From the NCBI GenBank assembly GCA_049999725.1, contig JBNGIS010005467.1, forward strand, positions 1 to 21,025: a stretch of DNA of 21,025 bases, written 5' to 3'. Under the pieces are notes generated by a model. That model did not search any database, was not told the DNA's origin, and saw only the letters and a list, made by a program, of their open reading frames with translations. Each line of letters starts with the position of its first letter. The stretch's first letter is position 1. Made by a program: the position numbers and the translations under genes. Below, one piece after another: positions 9,171 through 18,468 of the stretch. This DNA is from Haplomitrium mnioides (Eukaryota; Marchantiophyta; Haplomitriopsida; Calobryales).

Positions 9171-9571
9171 TGTAATAGTACAAGCATAAGGTTGTGTTAT
9201 TTATAAGAAAACAGAGAGGATTGAAGGAAGTGGTAGTGAGTTACTTTTAGGTTAAGATTGGATTACTTGCTTTTGAAGTCACTTTTGGTGGAGAGTAACT
9301 CTTAGGTTACTTGCATTCGAAGTCACTTTTGGTAGTGAGTCACCTTTAGGGCTGAAATGAGAAGTGACTTATAAGTGAAGAAAGAAGGATGACACCCTCT
9401 TCTCTTGTATAAATAGAAGGGCTTCTTAGCCCCACTCCTCATTTTGGAGTTCCTCTCAAATCATTTGGGTTCTTTGGTTGCTTGACTTTGTCTTATATTC
9501 TTGGCTTTAGTTTGCTTATTGGTTTTGAGTTGTGTAACTCTTTTAGAGTTGTCTTGAATTATTACTTACTT
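9171..9571 (+). repeat. Element 2 5' LTR (probably truncated at its 3' end)
   Basis: Matches 12565-12965 base for base over 401 positions with 10 substitutions and no gaps. It begins TGTAATAGTACAAGC. The TATA box is TATAAATA at 9408-9415. An internal 44-bp direct duplication (9263-9306 and 9307-9350) contains GAAGTCACTTTTGGT twice. It stops at ATTACTTACTT and passes into pol-linker coding sequence without a primer binding site. Confidence 0.9.
9408..9415 (+). promoter_or_regulatory. LTR TATA box (5' copy)
   Basis: TATAAATA preceded by a CT-rich stretch, in the usual place for LTR transcription initiation. Conserved in the 3' LTR at 12802-12809. Confidence 0.6.
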
Positions 9572-10560
9572 GGAGAAAGAGTTGCCCATCTTTGCTATAT
9601 GGATCAAGCCTATTGTGGACTTGAATAAGAAGGGAAGGAAATCTATACCAACCTTAATGATTGATGATGTCTTTTAGGAGTTTTCAGATGTGTTTCCGAA
9701 TGATTTGCCAAAGGGGTTACCAGATGATCGTGGAATGCCCTTTCCGATAGAGTTGATACCAGGAAGTATTGTGAATAATCGACCTATATACAAGTTATCG
9801 CCACAAGAGTTGGAAGAGCTTCGCAAGACTTTGACGGATCTTCTTGAGAAGGATTTCATTCAGCATAGTACTTCGCCTTGGGGAGCACCGGTATTCTTTG
9901 TACCAAAGAAAGATGGTGGATTTCGTCTTTGTACTGATCATCGTGGTTTGAACAAGCAAACCATCAAGAATGCTTATCCTTTAGCGCGTATTGATGATTT
10001 GTTGGATCAACTGATTGGTGCGCGATTCTTTTCGAAGCTTGATCTTCGAAGTGGTTATTGGCAATTCATATCAAGCAAAGTGATGTGCCGAAGACAGCTT
10101 TTCGTACAAGGTATGGACATTTTGAGTGAAAGGTCCTTACATTTGGTCTCACTAATGCTATGGCTATATTCATGGATCAAATGCATCGAATTTTTGATGG
10201 GTTACTGGATAAGTCAGTTTTGGTATTCTCAGATGACATTCTTATTTTTAGCAAAACTGAAGATGAGCATCGCAATCATTTGAAAGAAGTTTTGCAAAGA
10301 TTGTGCAATTGGAAGTTTTATTGTAAGCGATCCAAGTGCGAATTTTGGAAGCAAGAGGTTACTTACTTAGGGCACAAAGTGTCGGTGGATGGTATAAAGA
10401 TGGAAGAAGAGAAAATCAAGGCTATTACTAAGTGGCCAACACCAAAGGAGGCAAAGGACATTAGAGCCTTCAATGGATTGGCAAGCTTCTATCGATAATT
10501 CATCCATTGTTATGCACATATTGCTACACCACTTACTGATCTGCTAGGCAAGGAGGTCAA
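9572..10560 (+). pseudogene. Element 2 reverse transcriptase remnant
   Basis: Frame 3 opens immediately after the LTR with the linker that normally lies between protease and RT, reaching [15 protein letters not shown] after a TAG at 9675-9677. RT motifs follow: [25 protein letters not shown] and [12 protein letters not shown], the last with the first catalytic Asp. A one-base deletion near 10065-10070 moves the reading to frame 2, where TFGLTNA, the active-site box V-F-S-D-D (Asp pair at 10232-10237) and VTYLGHKVS are found. TGA at 10127-10129 and TAA at 10496-10498 interrupt frame 2. All three catalytic Asp codons survive although the frame does not. Confidence 0.9.
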
Positions 10561-11060
10561 GTTTCAATGGACCGCCAAAGAGCAAACGGCATTTCAATAG
10601 CTCAAAGATGCAGTCTCTTCTCATCATATTCTATAGACCTATGATCCAAAGGCATGTTGTATAGTTGATTTTGATGCTTCTAATTTTGCTATTGGAGCAG
10701 TTTTGTAGCAAGAGTTTGAGGATATGCTTCATCCAATTGCCTTCATGTCACGCCGGTTGAATGCGGCGGAAAGAAACTATTCTGCAAGGGATTGAGCGCA
10801 ATTGGCAATGGTTTATGCTACAAAAGTATGGAGGCATTATCTTTTGGGAAGACCTGTAGTTATGCGCACATATCACAAACCATTGTTACAACCAATCCAT
10901 TTGGAAAATATGACAAGTCGCCATCACCGATGGGAAGATCAATTGCAACTCTTTGATATCAAGCTAGAGTACAAGCCAGGAAGGTTCCACACCATTCTTG
11001 ATGCACTGTCACGAAGGCCAGATCATCGAGTGAATACAATGGAGGTAAGCAACATTAGTA
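10561..11060 (+). pseudogene. Element 2 RNase H remnant
   Basis: Frame 2 continues from RT. Visible are DFDASNFAIGAVL, the core strand with the first acidic residue, then HPIAFMSRRLNAAERNYS, MVYATKVWRHYLLG and the closing PGRFHTILDALSRR. Stops at 10598, 10634 and 10706 (TAG) and 10793 (TGA) break it. In the late motif the Asp usual before HKPL is Tyr (RTYHKPL), a likely catalytic or near-catalytic loss. Confidence 0.85.
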
Positions 11061-12060
11061 TCTTACATTTAGATGAGGCAACTAGTGGGAGTTATCATCA
11101 AAAACTACAAGAAGATGCTTTCTTTAGTTTGGTTCGAGCACGATGGGTCGTCAAGGATAGTGAGTATTATTCTTTCTCCATTCGAGATGGTATTCTCTAT
11201 CGAGGCCATCAAATATATGTTCCACAAGATGATACGCTTTGAATAGCTCGTTTACAAGAAGCACATGACATTCCTATCTCTAGGCATCTTGGAGTAGATA
11301 AAACTATAGAGTTGCTTCAATGCACTTGGTGGTGGTCTAACTTGGCTCAAGATGTTTGTGGTTTTGTTCGTTCGTGTGAAAGTTGTCAACAAAACAAAGC
11401 TTAAAATCAAAAACCAACTGGACTTCTTCAACCGTTACCAATTCCTACTGCTCGTTGGGAACATGTAAGTTTGGATCTTGTCACTTCACTTCCAACTATG
11501 CCTCGTAGGTTTACTACTATGGTGGTGTTTGTGGACAAGTTGAGCAAGCAGATTCATTAAGCGCCAACGGTGGATACAGTCGATGCTCCACAATTGGCAA
11601 AAATTTACTTTGATATTGTTTTTTGCTATCACGGAATGCCCAAGGTGTTAATATCTGATCGGGATCCGCGTTTCACTAGAAAGTTTTGGAGAGAGTTATT
11701 CAAACTTCTAAGAACCAAACTTTCTATGTCTACTGCTTATCATCCACAAACAGATGGGCAAATGGAGCGTGCTAATCGCACTGTGGAGGACATGCTTCGC
11801 ACATTCATCAATGTTCATCACACTGATTGGGATAGTTTCTTACCGGCTGTGGAGTTTGCTTACAACAACTCCAAACAAGCAAGTACTAGGGTTTCTCCTT
11901 TCTTTCTTAATTCGGGTCAACATCCTCTTATTCTCGATGGTTTGGTTTCTCCTACTTCTTCTAATGTTCCAAGTTTTTCTACTTTTTTGTCTTGTTTATC
12001 TTCTTCCTTGCAAGATGCTCGCAACCATCTTACTGTTGGTCAAAATTGGCAAAAAAATAT
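11061..12060 (+). pseudogene. Element 2 integrase remnant
   Basis: Frame 2 throughout. The zinc-binding region shows AHDIPISRHLG and C-E-S-C (Cys at 11375-11377 and 11384-11386). The catalytic triad is intact: Asp 11474-11476 (LDLV), Asp 11657-11659 (SDRDPRF) and Glu 11765-11767 (GQMERANR), with exactly 35 residues between the last two. Stops lie at 11240 (TGA), 11402 (TAA) and 11558 (TAA). Near 12053 a run of seven A shifts the reading to frame 1. The same seven-A run is present in the related fragment at about 20529-20535. Confidence 0.9.
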
Positions 12061-12347
12061 GCCGATAGCCATCGTCGTGATTGCTCTTATGTTTTAGGTG
12101 ACCAAGTTATGTCCTCCACTCATGATCTTCTATTGTCTTTAGATACTCAAGTTCGTAAGTTATCTCCTGCTTGGATTAGTCCTTTCTCTATTTCTTAGGT
12201 TATTTCTCATGCTGCTTATAAACTTAATCTTCCTCTTTAAATGAATATTCATCCTATGTTCCATGTGTCTAAACTTAAGCCTTTTGTTCCTAGTCCATCT
12301 TCTTTTCCAAATCGTGTTCAACTTCCTCCTTCGGCCATTGTTCTTAT
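12054..12347 (+). pseudogene. Element 2 integrase C-terminal (GPY/F-like) region
   Basis: Frame 1 reads KKYADSHRRD, GDQVMSSTHDL, RKLSPAW and PFSIS, then IHPMFHVSKLKPF: the standard tail of plant chromovirus integrases that precedes the chromodomain. TAG at 12196-12198 and TAA at 12238-12240 interrupt it. A further one-base loss near 12344 moves the reading to frame 3. Confidence 0.85.
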
Positions 12348-12551
12348 GATCATGAAGAATTTGAAGTAGACCGCATTATGGCGAAAAGAGTTATGAAGCA
12401 TGGGCGACATCCACAAGTTCAATACAAGGTTTTGTAGAAAGGCTATCCACTTTATGATGGTATTTGGGAACCTTCTTCAAATCTTGAGAATGCTCAAGAA
12501 GCTATTAAATTTTCTGAAAGTTGCGGCAATAACGAGGACGTCATCGACTAG
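12348..12551 (+). pseudogene. Element 2 chromodomain remnant
   Basis: Frame 3 reads a chromodomain: EFEVDRIMAKRV, then VQYKVL, a stop (TAG 12435-12437) where the aromatic-cage Trp of the family lies, then KGYPLYDGIWEPSSNL and a C-terminal helix ending at TAG 12549-12551. In chromoviruses this module, fused to the integrase end, binds modified histones and steers integration to heterochromatin. It lies 13 bp before the 3' LTR, as expected. This is the feature that assigns Element 2 to the chromoviruses. Confidence 0.88.
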
Positions 12552-12564
12552 ACGGCGGAGATTA

Positions 12565-13003
12565 TGTAACAGTACAAGCATAAGGTTGTGTTATTTATAA
12601 GAAAATAGAGAGGATTGAAGGAAGTGGTAGTGAGTTACTTTTAGGTTAAGATTGGATTACTTGCTTTTGAAGTCACTTTTGGTGGAGAGTCACTTTTAGG
12701 TTACTTGCATTCGAAGTCACTTTTGGTAGTGAGTCACCTTTAGGGCTGAAATGAGAAGTGACTTGTAAGTGAAGAAAGAGGGATGACACCCTCTTCTCTT
12801 GTATAAATAGAAGGGCTTCTTAGCCCCACTCCTCATTCTGGAGTTCCTTTCGAATCATTTGCGTTCTTTGGTTGCTTGACTTTGTCTTATATTCTTGGCT
12901 TTAGTTTGCTTATTGGTTTTGAGTTGTGTAACTCTTTTAGAGTTGTCTTGAATTATTACTTACTTTGAATTCGGTCTTTGAGTTCTCTTTGAGTTCTTTT
13001 AGA
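12565..13003 (+). repeat. Element 2 3' LTR
   Basis: 12565-12965 equals the 5' LTR with 10 substitutions (about 2.5%). The sequence then continues TGAATTCGG... for 38 bp before the GC-rich tandem repeat starts, so the true LTR end is likely near 13003, although it lacks a clean terminal CA. TATA box at 12802-12809. Confidence 0.8.
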
Positions 13004-13183
13004 GCGTCGGTCCGCCTACCCCTTTACGGGGTGGCGTCAGACGGCGTAGTGGCGGATGACGTGGCGATCGGAGGTGGTCCGAGGGGTTCTCCGAGTCAGC
13101 GCGGGTCAACCACAAAATCTGGTCAAGGAGTCAGTCCGCGTACCCCTTTGCGGGGCGGCGTAGTGGCGATGACATGGCGGGTG
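13004..13183 (+). repeat. GC-rich ~125-bp tandem repeat, two units
   Basis: Two related units, starting at about 13004 and 13129, share TACCCCTTTRCGGGGYGGCGT, GTAGTGGCG and GATGAC-TGGCG. The linking part GAGTCAGCGCGGGTCAACC also occurs left of Element 2 (about 9130-9150). CpG-rich. The inverted CCCCTTTGCGGGG could form a hairpin. Confidence 0.55.
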
Positions 13184-13440
13184 GACACGTGGTGACCTGT
13201 GGAGTTTCGAAGAGTGATGGCGAGGTTCCGAAGAGGTTTGTGGACACGTGGCGACTTGTGGAGTTTCGAAGAGTGACAACAAGGTTCCAAAGAGCAACGG
13301 CGAGGTTTTGAAGAGGTTTGCGGACATGTGACGACCTATGGAGTTCTAAAGAGCAACAGGGAGGTCCTAAAGAGCGACGGCAAGGTTCCGAAGAGGTTTA
13401 TGGAAGCGTGGCAGCTTGTAGGAGGTCTGTGGGCGATCGC
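13181..13440 (+). repeat. Minisatellite, units of 59 and ~80 bp
   Basis: Units start at 13181, 13240, 13320 and about 13399 with the pattern TGGACACGTGGCGAC, GTGGAGTTTCGAAGAG and GGCGAGGTTCCGAAGAGGTTT. Units 2 and 3 contain an extra internal AAAGAGCRACGGCRAGGTT copy, explaining the 20-bp length difference. The open frame over it is a by-product of the repeat. Confidence 0.65.
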
Positions 13441-14800
13441 GGAGGCAACAGCGAGCAGAACCGATGATGATTATGAAGCAGCCCGTGGGATGCGTCGGGT
13501 AATCCATGAAAATCCAATTCCAAATAAATCTCTTCGAATTTCTCTGCCTGAGAAAAAACACTTTGGATCTACAATGAGATGCTTCGAAGGAATCGAATCG
13601 GGATTGCTACGAGATTCCTGATGCATCCAGCCCCGAGGCGATCTTGATCAAAATTCTGCAAGAGGGAGCACTATGAATCGAAGGCAAGGTTCAGTCAAGA
13701 GTTCTCTGAAAATCTTCCTCCCCCGACCTTGAATGCTTCAACAAGAGGACTGTTAAACGTGGGCTCTCTGCTAGGTGTCTGCTTGTCAAGAAATAGCTGT
13801 TAACGAGAAAAAATGCCAAAGTTCAACGAAGAGGAGCGGGTCGATCTTGATCAAGAATTTGTTGGGAGGGACGTGTGCCTACAGGGGGAGTATAGCTAGG
13901 ATCGCTGCAAAGTGAGGGGGGTTGTTGTTTAAGCAAAATTGAGTGGTGAGAAAAAATTCAAAGAGGAGGAAGCAGCGAGTGAGAGATGAGAGAATTCCAG
14001 CCATTAATTGAGTGAGGGAGTGGACTCGTGCGGGAGGATCAACGAGGGTGGAGGTGGACTGGAGGGGCACTGAGAATTGTTGAGCGTGGAGCTCTAGAGT
14101 CTCAAGCAATCCAAGTAAACTCATCGCGCGGGTAGACCAACATTTGGAGGTGGATCGCCACTTGAAATTGAGGGGGAATTCTTTCAGTCTTGAATTCGTG
14201 AGAGGCTGCTAAGGGGGGATCTTGGGGTCACCTCAACATCATCTATGCAGGAGCATCAATCCTAGGGGCACTTGGGGGCATTTCTAGTCGTAATTCTCAA
14301 TTGGAGTCAAGAGAGAAGTGGTTGTGTTAGTCTCTGCGTGCTGCATAGAAGATCCATTTCAAGCTCAAGGTGGAGTGGGTGGCCAGCAGTCGAAGGGACT
14401 GTCTTCTAGAGGTGGAAGTTAAAGAAATCCTCTTCCGAGCCTGAGGAAGTAAATTCAAAGCTTCTCGCAAGGGAAGTTGAAAAACTATCTAGATGAGAGT
14501 GTGTGGGTGAAGAGGAAGAGGAAGACTGAAGTTGCTGGAGGAAGTTGAAGGAAATTTGGAGAGAAAATATCGGTTCTTGCGAGGTGGAAAGGATTGTAAT
14601 ATTGGCGGACAACGTGGAAGTATATGTGTCTCTATGTTTATGTTTGTCTAGTTAGATTTGTGTTTTGGTTGTAGTTCTGTGGAGTTCTTAGTGATTAGAG
14701 GTCTGCATTCCATTTGTCAAATCCTGATGACACCGTGGACAAGGGAAGTCAAGACTAACAGCATTGTCTTGTGATAATTGGATGCTCGGGCATGCTTCCT
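13441..14800. other. Unassigned stretch with no supported gene
   Basis: Stops are frequent and no domain is recognised. A pair of similar words, CGATCTTGATCAA at 13639-13651 and 13842-13854, each followed by an AGGGAG-type tract, suggests a diverged duplication about 203 bp apart. A purine tract at about 13883-13890 (CAGGGGGAG, then TATAGC) resembles a retroelement polypurine tract, but nothing nearby confirms it. Confidence 0.4.
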
Positions 14801-15308
14801 TTTTTTTACATGAGGTGTTTGGGCCCAGATCTAGACCCCTGACTTATACTCCAAAGAGATTCAGCAGCATTACAGCCCACCAATATATGCCTTGAGAAAT
14901 GAATGTGAATGAGCAAGTGGGTTGCTGAAGCAACTGCTGGCTAGTGGCCAGGGCTGTGAGACATGCAAGAACCCCTCAGGCTCCCAAGAGAGGACCCACC
15001 AAGAGGTCATTGCAGCCAAGAATCATATGCTCTGTTCTATCTGCCCCGGTCTTTCAAGTAGCACCTGTCGAGGTTAAGGCATGAAGAAGGGGTGTGACCA
15101 GCACCTGTGGGCATTGGAGGTGTGTGCTTAGGTGTTGTTGAGTATTGTGCAGACACTCCAAAGCTGGTAAGAAGGAGTTGGGGTCCACTCGGTGCAAAGC
15201 CACTCCTATAAAAGGTCTTGAAACACTAAGTCAACCCTTAATCGGGAGTAACTCTGTCGGAAAAGAGTCAAGGCTCCAACCACGGGGCTGACAAACATTC
15301 AACAACTA
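14801..15308 (+). other. Non-coding DNA upstream of the ParB/methylase-like gene
   Basis: No coding signal. The only candidate element is a TATAAAA at 15207-15213 in a short GC-balanced context, about 100 bp before the first open frame of the gene that follows. It could be its promoter or the TATA box of an unrecognised repeat. Confidence 0.3.
15207..15213 (+). promoter_or_regulatory. Candidate TATA box
   Basis: TATAAAA followed by GGTCTTG, about 100 bp before the open frame at 15309. Position only; no transcript evidence. Confidence 0.3.
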
Positions 15309-16636
15309 GTGCGACATTTGAGCACGGCAACATTTTTAGCGCTCATAGCAAGCCCTTCTGCACAGAAAAAAAGAAGAGAGGTTAAGTTAGTTAACGCTCA
15401 AAAAAAACAAATACACTGGCTACCAAGAAGGAAAAGCCTATTCCAGAAATGGTCATTGAGGAGGAGCCCCTCGGAATCTATAGCAAGGTTGTCTTCAATT
15501 GCCCCTTCATCTTCATCACCAAGCAACTCAGGGCAAGAATCAGAGCCGGAGCCAGTTCGGGCTTCGACATCAAGAGCTAAAAGGCAATCCCACAAGAGGT
15601 TGCAAACTTTCCAGGAAATGGAGCAGGTGGACCCTCATAGAGTGTCTGAGGAAGACAAAAATAAAATAAGGGAGTCTACAATCCAACAATGTAGAGTCCA
15701 TGAAGAAACAATCACAATGAGGTTGGAGAATTTAAATTTGTTGAAACTTGGAATGGATAACAAGGGAACTTTCCAGATTAGAAGGCTGAATGAGGATTTT
15801 ATTGAGCTTTTGGCGCAGAGAACAAGTATACGCATAGTTTTTTCATCAATATTGTTGACCCAAAGTGTGGGTTAAAAGACAAGTCAGAGTTTGATATTAG
15901 GAACCCTAACAAGTATTGCTACGAGATTACAGGAGGCAATCACAATGCTGCAACAAGGCAGCTATTAATCACAAAATATAGAGCAAATTATCTGGTATTA
16001 TTGCTTTGCAACTATTATGTATACATGGGTCTTACACCAATATAAGCCCGCATTTTTGCAACATATAACAATTACACCTAGAGGTATAGGCTTGGAATGA
16101 CCTATATTCAAAAGGTCGAATATCAGCATCAAAGATTTGAAAAGAGTGGGACGGTGTCATCCCAAAACTTGAAAAGAGAATTAGTGCTAAAAACCTTGGA
16201 GATAAAGCCCAAGTCAACACTTGAGAAGACAATAACTTCTCAAAACAACTGGTTTCAACTAACATTGAGAAGTGGTGAGCTCTGGGATCTACAACAGAAC
16301 ATATTTTTGATGTGGGAGAAGAATATGGTCAAAGGCCAGAAGCCAAAGGCCAAGGGATCTTTGAGAGTGGAGGACATGAAGTGGACACCTTAGAGGTCCC
16401 TTCAAGGTCTTCTTGACAAAGTAAAAATTTCAGTTTTGAAGCGGGTGGAAGCCGGAGAGCTTTCAATAGACGAAATGTCTCGAGAGGCAGAGAGACATAA
16501 AGTTTTGGCAGTTATGGTTAAAAGTTTTTGCTTAGAGGTTTATTGTAGCACTTGGGAGGAAGCAAGAGAGGAGTACCCTCTCCACACTGAGGAGTCCAAG
16601 ATGGCTGCCTTTTATTCAAGCTTTGAGAAGCTTTTG
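15309..16636 (+). pseudogene. ParB-like domain gene remnant (first exon)
   Basis: Frame 3 (15309 to about 15818) gives a basic, Ser-rich N-terminal part (SSIAPSSSSPSNSGQESEPE) and a charged helical stretch. The reading then moves to frame 2, where NIVDPKCGLKDKSEFDI leads to YEITGGNHNAATRQLL (G-G-N-H at 15932-15943). Next come YMGLTPI, a stop, ARIFATYNNYT, a stop and MTYIQKVEYQHQRF. A G-G-x-H/R motif followed by a GLT..EA..LA..N helix is the pattern of ParB-like domains, which I infer with moderate confidence. Stops are TAA 16043, TAG 16079 and TAG 16391. The last part (DEMSREAERHKVLAV, YCSTWEEAREEYP) is unrecognised. The exon could end at the GTAAGT donor at 16637. The early N-terminal frame is ambiguous: another frame at about 15410-15480 also reads naturally. 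Confidence 0.45.
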
Positions 16637-16725
16637 GTAAGTTCTTCTTTTCACACCACATTCATTTCTTTGGAGTTGCAATGAATTTACTCTAAGTTTT
16701 CATTTGTTTTGATAAAATAGGTTTA
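16637..16725 (+). other. Probable intron start (GTAAGT donor)
   Basis: The open frame runs to CTTTTG and is followed by GTAAGTTCTTCTTTT, a strong plant donor with a T-rich intron beginning. Candidate acceptors are TTTTGATAAAATAG near 16720 and TATATTGTTTTAG near 17042; the palindromic array between them would then be intronic. Confidence 0.4.
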
Positions 16726-16995
16726 GGGTCCATGCGTGCATGGACTTCACAGTCCATACGCGCTTGGATAGGAGAAGTCCCTATGTGCAAGGGCTGCGAA
16801 ATCCATGTGTGCATGGACTGCAAAGTCCTTTCGTGCTTGGACTGCGAAGTCCATGCACGCATGGATTTTGCAGTATCTGCACGTAGGGACTTCTCATGTC
16901 CAAGCGTGCATGGACTGCAAATTCCAAGCGCGCATGGACTGTGAAGTCTAGGCAAAGTCCAGTCCTTATGATGTCCAAGCGCACAAGGAATTCAG
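16726..16995 (+). repeat. Near-palindromic repeat array 1
   Basis: About 10-11 copies of a 19-bp core with consensus GTCCATGCGTGCATGGACT, spaced roughly 22-35 bp apart. The core is an almost perfect inverted repeat, with arms AGTCCATGC and GCATGGACT. Variants include GTCCCTATGTGCAAGGGCT, in which both arms have changed together. Open frames seen here on both strands are products of the repeat, not genes. Related to the array at 19590-20045. Confidence 0.75.
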
Positions 16996-18468
16996 TGTCC
17001 CTCTCAAGTATTTAATTTTTTTTGTCTCCTTATATTGTTTTAGGTTTTTGTTGTGTGGAGGGGGACAAAATGTTCAATCGTCAGCTGGTTAAAAAATTGA
17101 CAACAACTGCAAAAAGCCAAAAAAGATCAGGGGTCAAAGAAGCCCCAGAAGATCAGAACTAGACTCCTACTCTCGTTTCCTATCCTCAAGCTTTTCTTCC
17201 TTCATTGCCAAAAAGCTAGAGAGAGGAAATCAATGGAGCAAAGCGGTGTTGCATCTCTTTCAACTAAAGGAGTTGTCCAAGACGAGGATGAGGACTTATT
17301 GTCTTATACGGATGGTCTCAACGTGGCATTTTATCTAGTCTACGATATCGCGTGGCAGTAATTTAGGTCTGAGAATACACGAGGTATATGGCTGTGGAGA
17401 AGGTTGTGTGAAAGGTAGAAACTTTGGTGACTATAGTGCTAAAATGAAGCAAATTTGGTAGAGATTGAGTGCTTCTTGCCTTTTTGGCTTCAATTCCCAT
17501 TAAACAAAGCAAAGGTAAGCAATTTGTCCTTTCTTTGTACTCGAATGTTAGTCAAGTATAATGTAAGGTCTGCTAGATTTTTGGATCTGTAACTCCTAGT
17601 CTGGAATACAGGTTGCCTAAGAAAGTTGTGTCCAAATTTTTAGTGGGAAATGTACAACAAAATGCTCTCCACAAACAGAAACTCAATTATTGTTTGAAAG
17701 ATCAAAAAACCAACACTCATAACGTTCCCCAAGTAATAACTCTTTTGTTTCAACTGATCTTGTCTTGAAATTTGACAAAAACTTCTTCACACTCAACTAT
17801 ATACTTTCACAAAGTTTTAGTTTCTGTACTGCTCTTGATATAAAGAAACAAGTTATAAATCCAATGTTGAAAGCAAAATGATTTCGAAGAACCTCAAGAA
17901 TGTTTCTTCAACTTCAATCGGCTCTCACAGATCAACCACAACTCTAAGAGCATTGCAATTTGAAATGAAAATATAGCCCTTGTTGTTAGCTTCCCAATGG
18001 TATTCTATATTCTTCCAGAATCATTGTAGAAACATTGCAATCACCTAAAATATGAAGGTATCTTTGATTCGACCCTTTTGTCTTCAATCGCCTATAAGTA
18101 TGTGTGTAGAACTTCAAATGACACGAAATGTCATGCAAAGGGATGCTACTCTTTGTGAGCTTTCAATTTCTGCCCTACTTGAACTTTTTCTTCACTAGAA
18201 ACTCCTTGAACCTTCATGAAATTGAACTTTTTTTTTTCCTTTTAGGGTTTTTACTAAAAGAAAGTTAACTCACTTCTTACTTGTTATAAAAACAACACTA
18301 AGTAAATTCTTTTGTAGAACATAGCACAAATAAGGTAGAACCAGCAGCTAAAATATTGTTCCTTGATCAGTTGATGAGTTGATGAAGTCACTCGAATATT
18401 CGACGCCGACTATTCACAATGTACCCAAAATCTTCTTTGAAGAAGCCCCAAGAAAACTCCACTTTAAT
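16996..18468. other. AT-rich stretch, probable introns; no clear exon
   Basis: Stops are dense on both strands. A short open piece from ATG 17233 (MEQSGVASLSTKGVV, then an acidic DEDEDL) could be an exon relic but ends after about 35 codons. Splice-like signals occur: AAAGGTAAGC near 17512-17521 and a pyrimidine tract ending TTTTAG near 18245. Between 17530 and 18400 nothing beyond AT-rich non-coding DNA is recognisable. Confidence 0.35.

Larger units (their letters stand above)
9171..13003 (+). mobile_element. Element 2: gag-less Ty3/gypsy chromovirus
   Basis: An LTR retrotransposon with two matching LTRs (9171-9571 and 12565-12965) and an internal region of only about 3 kb: RT, RNase H, integrase, chromodomain. 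A complete chromovirus also has a primer binding site, gag and protease. Here the 5' LTR joins the protease-RT linker directly at about 9571, so those parts are deleted. At least 12 in-frame stops and three single-base frameshifts are visible. The 3' LTR may extend to about 13003, because the 38 bp after 12965 separate it from the flanking tandem repeat; the 5' copy would then have lost its LTR end in the same deletion. A possible degenerate target duplication is GTGTT (9166-9170) and GCGTC (13004-13008). Confidence 0.85.

Noticed and set aside
9572-12551. Stop removal by U-to-C RNA editing as in some plant organelles
   Set aside because: This is nuclear-type retroelement DNA, and stops at Trp positions as well as single-base indels could not be repaired by such editing.
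13106-13621. ORFs over the 13.0-13.6 kb repeats on both strands
   Set aside because: They arise from the CpG-rich minisatellite; no domain, and open on both strands alike.
16692-16984. Three overlapping ORFs rich in ARMD/HGL-type repeats on both strands
   Set aside because: They are translations of the near-palindromic array and exist in any frame because the unit lacks stops.
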